Part shown: one piece after another, positions 6,991 to 8,417 of the stretch
Layout of the letters: the number at the start of each line of letters is the position of its first letter
How positions within the stretch are numbered: the stretch's first letter is position 1
Source of the DNA: Elusimicrobiota bacterium
Lineage (GTDB): Bacteria; Elusimicrobiota; Elusimicrobia; 2-02-FULL-39-32
Assembly: GCA_016193115.1 (NCBI GenBank)
Contig: JACPSV010000144.1
Location: 1 to 8,417, forward strand
Reading direction: 5' to 3'
Length of the DNA: 8,417 nt
Made by a program: the position numbers and the translations under genes
Notes under the pieces: model-generated
The model's input: only the letters and a program-made list of their open reading frames with translations
The model's database searches: none
Told to the model about the DNA's origin: nothing

Positions 6991-7758
6991 TTAGCCCCTC
7001 GAACCCAGAAGTCCCCAACGGCTGCGAATCTTCTTTTCTGCCTGTCCGAATATCCAGAAATCCACCACCAGTCCAATCATCACAATCACGATCATGACGG
7101 CAAACACCTGGGCTGTGTCGTTGAGTTCGCGTCCCATTTGTAGGAGATGACCCAACCCTAAACTCACAAAAATCAGTTCTCCCGCCATCAACGATCTCCA
7201 AGCGAAAGACCAGCCCTGCTTGAGTCCGGAAACGATCCCGGGCAAAGCGGCGGGCAGAACGACTTCCAGGTACAAGCGCCACCCTTTCGAACCCATGGTC
7301 TTGGCGGCGCGCACATAGATGGGATTGATATTTTTAATGGCGTCATTGGTGGCAATCGTAAGCGAAAAAAGAGAACCTAAAACGATCACCAACACAATCG
7401 CCGCATCGGATAACCCAAACCACAAAATTCCCAGAGGCAGCCAACAAATGCTGGGCAACGTGTGCAGACCCAAGACCAAAGAACCTAAACTTTGTTGCAA
7501 CACAAGGGACCGGGCCAACAAAAATCCGAGCGCCAGTCCGCCCAGAATGGATAGGCCATACCCAATCAGGATTCTTTGCATGCTGTAGCGGATCCCGATC
7601 AAAAATGTTGAGTCTCCGAACCCGTTGAGCAGAGAATGGAGAACCGTCCGAGGCGACGGGAACAAGTATTCCGGCCATATTTCCAGAGAAATAACGGTCT
7701 GCCAAAGCGCTATCAGAGCGCTGTAAAAAAGAATTTGAACGACGATTTTTCGGTTCAT
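6991..7758 (-). CDS. ABC transporter permease, nitrate/sulfonate/taurine (SsuC/TauC) class
   Basis: This 255-residue inner-membrane protein belongs to the BPD_transp_1 family. Hydrophobic stretches suggest about six membrane segments, roughly at residues 5-25, 62-83, 92-115, 119-136, 184-205 and 217-238. The cytoplasmic coupling (EAA) loop is visible around 151-182, AAKTMGSKGWRLYLEVVLPA followed by ALPGIVSGLK, as in SsuC, TauC and NrtB. The N-terminal LWQTVISLEIWPEYLFPSP with the PSP element is also typical of this group. The ATG overlaps the stop of the ATPase gene as ATGA, and the cysteine synthase gene starts one base after its stop. The substrate could be a sulfonate, taurine, nitrate, bicarbonate or a vitamin precursor; the cysteine synthase neighbour favours a sulfur compound, by inference only. 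The periplasmic binding protein is not in the window. Confidence 0.93.
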   Translation of the reverse strand: MNRKIVVQILFYSALIALWQTVISLEIWPEYLFPSPRTVLHSLLNGFGDSTFLIGIRYSMQRILIGYGLSILGGLALGFLLARSLVLQQSLGSLVLGLHTLPSICWLPLGILWFGLSDAAIVLVIVLGSLFSLTIATNDAIKNINPIYVRAAKTMGSKGWRLYLEVVLPAALPGIVSGLKQGWSFAWRSLMAGELIFVSLGLGHLLQMGRELNDTAQVFAVMIVIVMIGLVVDFWIFGQAEKKIRSRWGLLGSRG

Positions 7759-8417
7759 TCTTCTAATTCCGAAACCAAAGATTTAGACACTTCTTCGTGC
7801 AAGTCCTCAACGATCGAACGAACGATGGCTTCCAGGGCGGGATCGTCCGGATCCCGCGGTCTGGGCACCGGGATTGGAAACACGGACTTCACCTTTCCAG
7901 GCCTAAACGAAAGCAGAATCACGCGATCTCCCAGATAGACCGCTTCACGCACGTTGTGAGTCACGAAGAGCACGGTATTCTTAAGTTTGCTCCAGATTCC
8001 TCTCAACTCTTCCACAAGCAAGTCACGCGTCTGGGTATCCAGAGCCGCGAACGGTTCGTCCATCAACAAAATCCGGGGTTCCAAAACCAGTCCGCGCGCG
8101 ATCGCCACCCTTTGCCGCATGCCTCCCGACAGTTCGTGAATAAAGTGATCCGCAAATTTACCCAGATGCACGAGATTCAAAAATTCCAGAGCTTTTTTTT
8201 CTCTCTCTTCTTTCCCAACACCGCGCACTTTTAAGCCATAGGCCGCATTTTCCAGAACCGAAATCCAAGGAAAGAGCGCTCCGTCCTGAAAAATCACAAC
8301 CCTGTCCGGGCCGGGCGAGGAAACAGGATGTCCATCCAAAAGAATATTCCCCTGATCCACGGGTTCCAGCCCCGCAATCACATTCAGAAGCGTGGACTTG
8401 CCGCAACCGGATGGGCC
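7755..8417 (-). CDS. ABC transporter ATP-binding protein, SsuB/TauB/NrtD class (5' end beyond window)
   Basis: This cytoplasmic ATPase powers the neighbouring permease. The frame is open to the window edge and begins inside Walker A, GPSGCGKSTLLNVIAGLEPV, so roughly the first 35-45 residues are missing. Counting from the edge, further motifs are the Q-loop IFQDGALFPW (Gln44), signature LSGGMRQR (96-103), Walker B ILLMDEP (116-122, catalytic Glu121), the D-loop AALD, and the H-loop VTHNVREAV (His154). LFPW after the Q-loop and LLMDEPFAALD are typical of the nitrate/sulfonate/taurine importer group. All residues needed for ATP hydrolysis are present in the visible part. The stop TGA (7757-7755) overlaps the permease ATG, indicating translational coupling. 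An upstream start cannot be assigned here. Confidence 0.94.
   Translation of the reverse strand, partial: GPSGCGKSTLLNVIAGLEPVDQGNILLDGHPVSSPGPDRVVIFQDGALFPWISVLENAAYGLKVRGVGKEEREKKALEFLNLVHLGKFADHFIHELSGGMRQRVAIARGLVLEPRILLMDEPFAALDTQTRDLLVEELRGIWSKLKNTVLFVTHNVREAVYLGDRVILLSFRPGKVKSVFPIPVPRPRDPDDPALEAIVRSIVEDLHEEVSKSLVSELEE

Noticed and set aside
6990..7076. 29-codon N-terminal extension of the cysteine synthase
   Set aside because: It overlaps the permease end. The family N-terminus begins at the ATG at 6989, which has its own GAGGGG ribosome binding site.

Overview
The window carries one continuous set of minus-strand genes from a bacterium of roughly 50% G+C, apart from an A+T-rich left edge. 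I cannot name the organism. The order tRNA-Leu, tig, clpP, clpX, lon and the codon use fit a Gram-negative or candidate-phylum bacterium, possibly from a metagenome assembly. Nothing in the window decides the phylum. I see no supported plus-strand gene.

Right part (about 8417 down to 6036, read on the minus strand): an ABC transporter ATPase cut by the window edge, its membrane permease of the nitrate/sulfonate/taurine class, and a PLP-dependent cysteine synthase. The first two overlap by ATGA and the third follows after one base, so they look like one operon. The adjacency suggests uptake of a sulfur compound feeding cysteine synthesis, but the substrate is not shown by the sequence.

Middle (6010 down to 466): a near-consensus sigma-70 promoter sits in the 122-base gap after the cysteine synthase gene. 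It precedes tRNA-Leu(UAG), trigger factor (tig), the ClpP peptidase, the ClpX unfoldase and the Lon protease. The protein genes overlap or nearly touch, so this reads as one protein-quality-control operon: nascent-chain folding (Tig), regulated proteolysis (ClpXP) and bulk removal of damaged protein (Lon).

The main oddity is ClpX. Its zinc domain and large AAA+ domain are intact, but about 61 residues of the small AAA+ domain, including the sensor-2 GAR motif, are missing in frame.

Left edge (465 to 1): a perfect 25-bp inverted repeat resembling a paired REP/dRS3-type element, then the first 48 codons of a class V aminotransferase with a good ribosome binding site. This runs straight into an A+T-rich internal fragment of phosphoglycerate kinase in a different frame. 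The join lies in a 22-base stretch that is plausible coding sequence for both families, so a chimeric assembly join is the most likely explanation.
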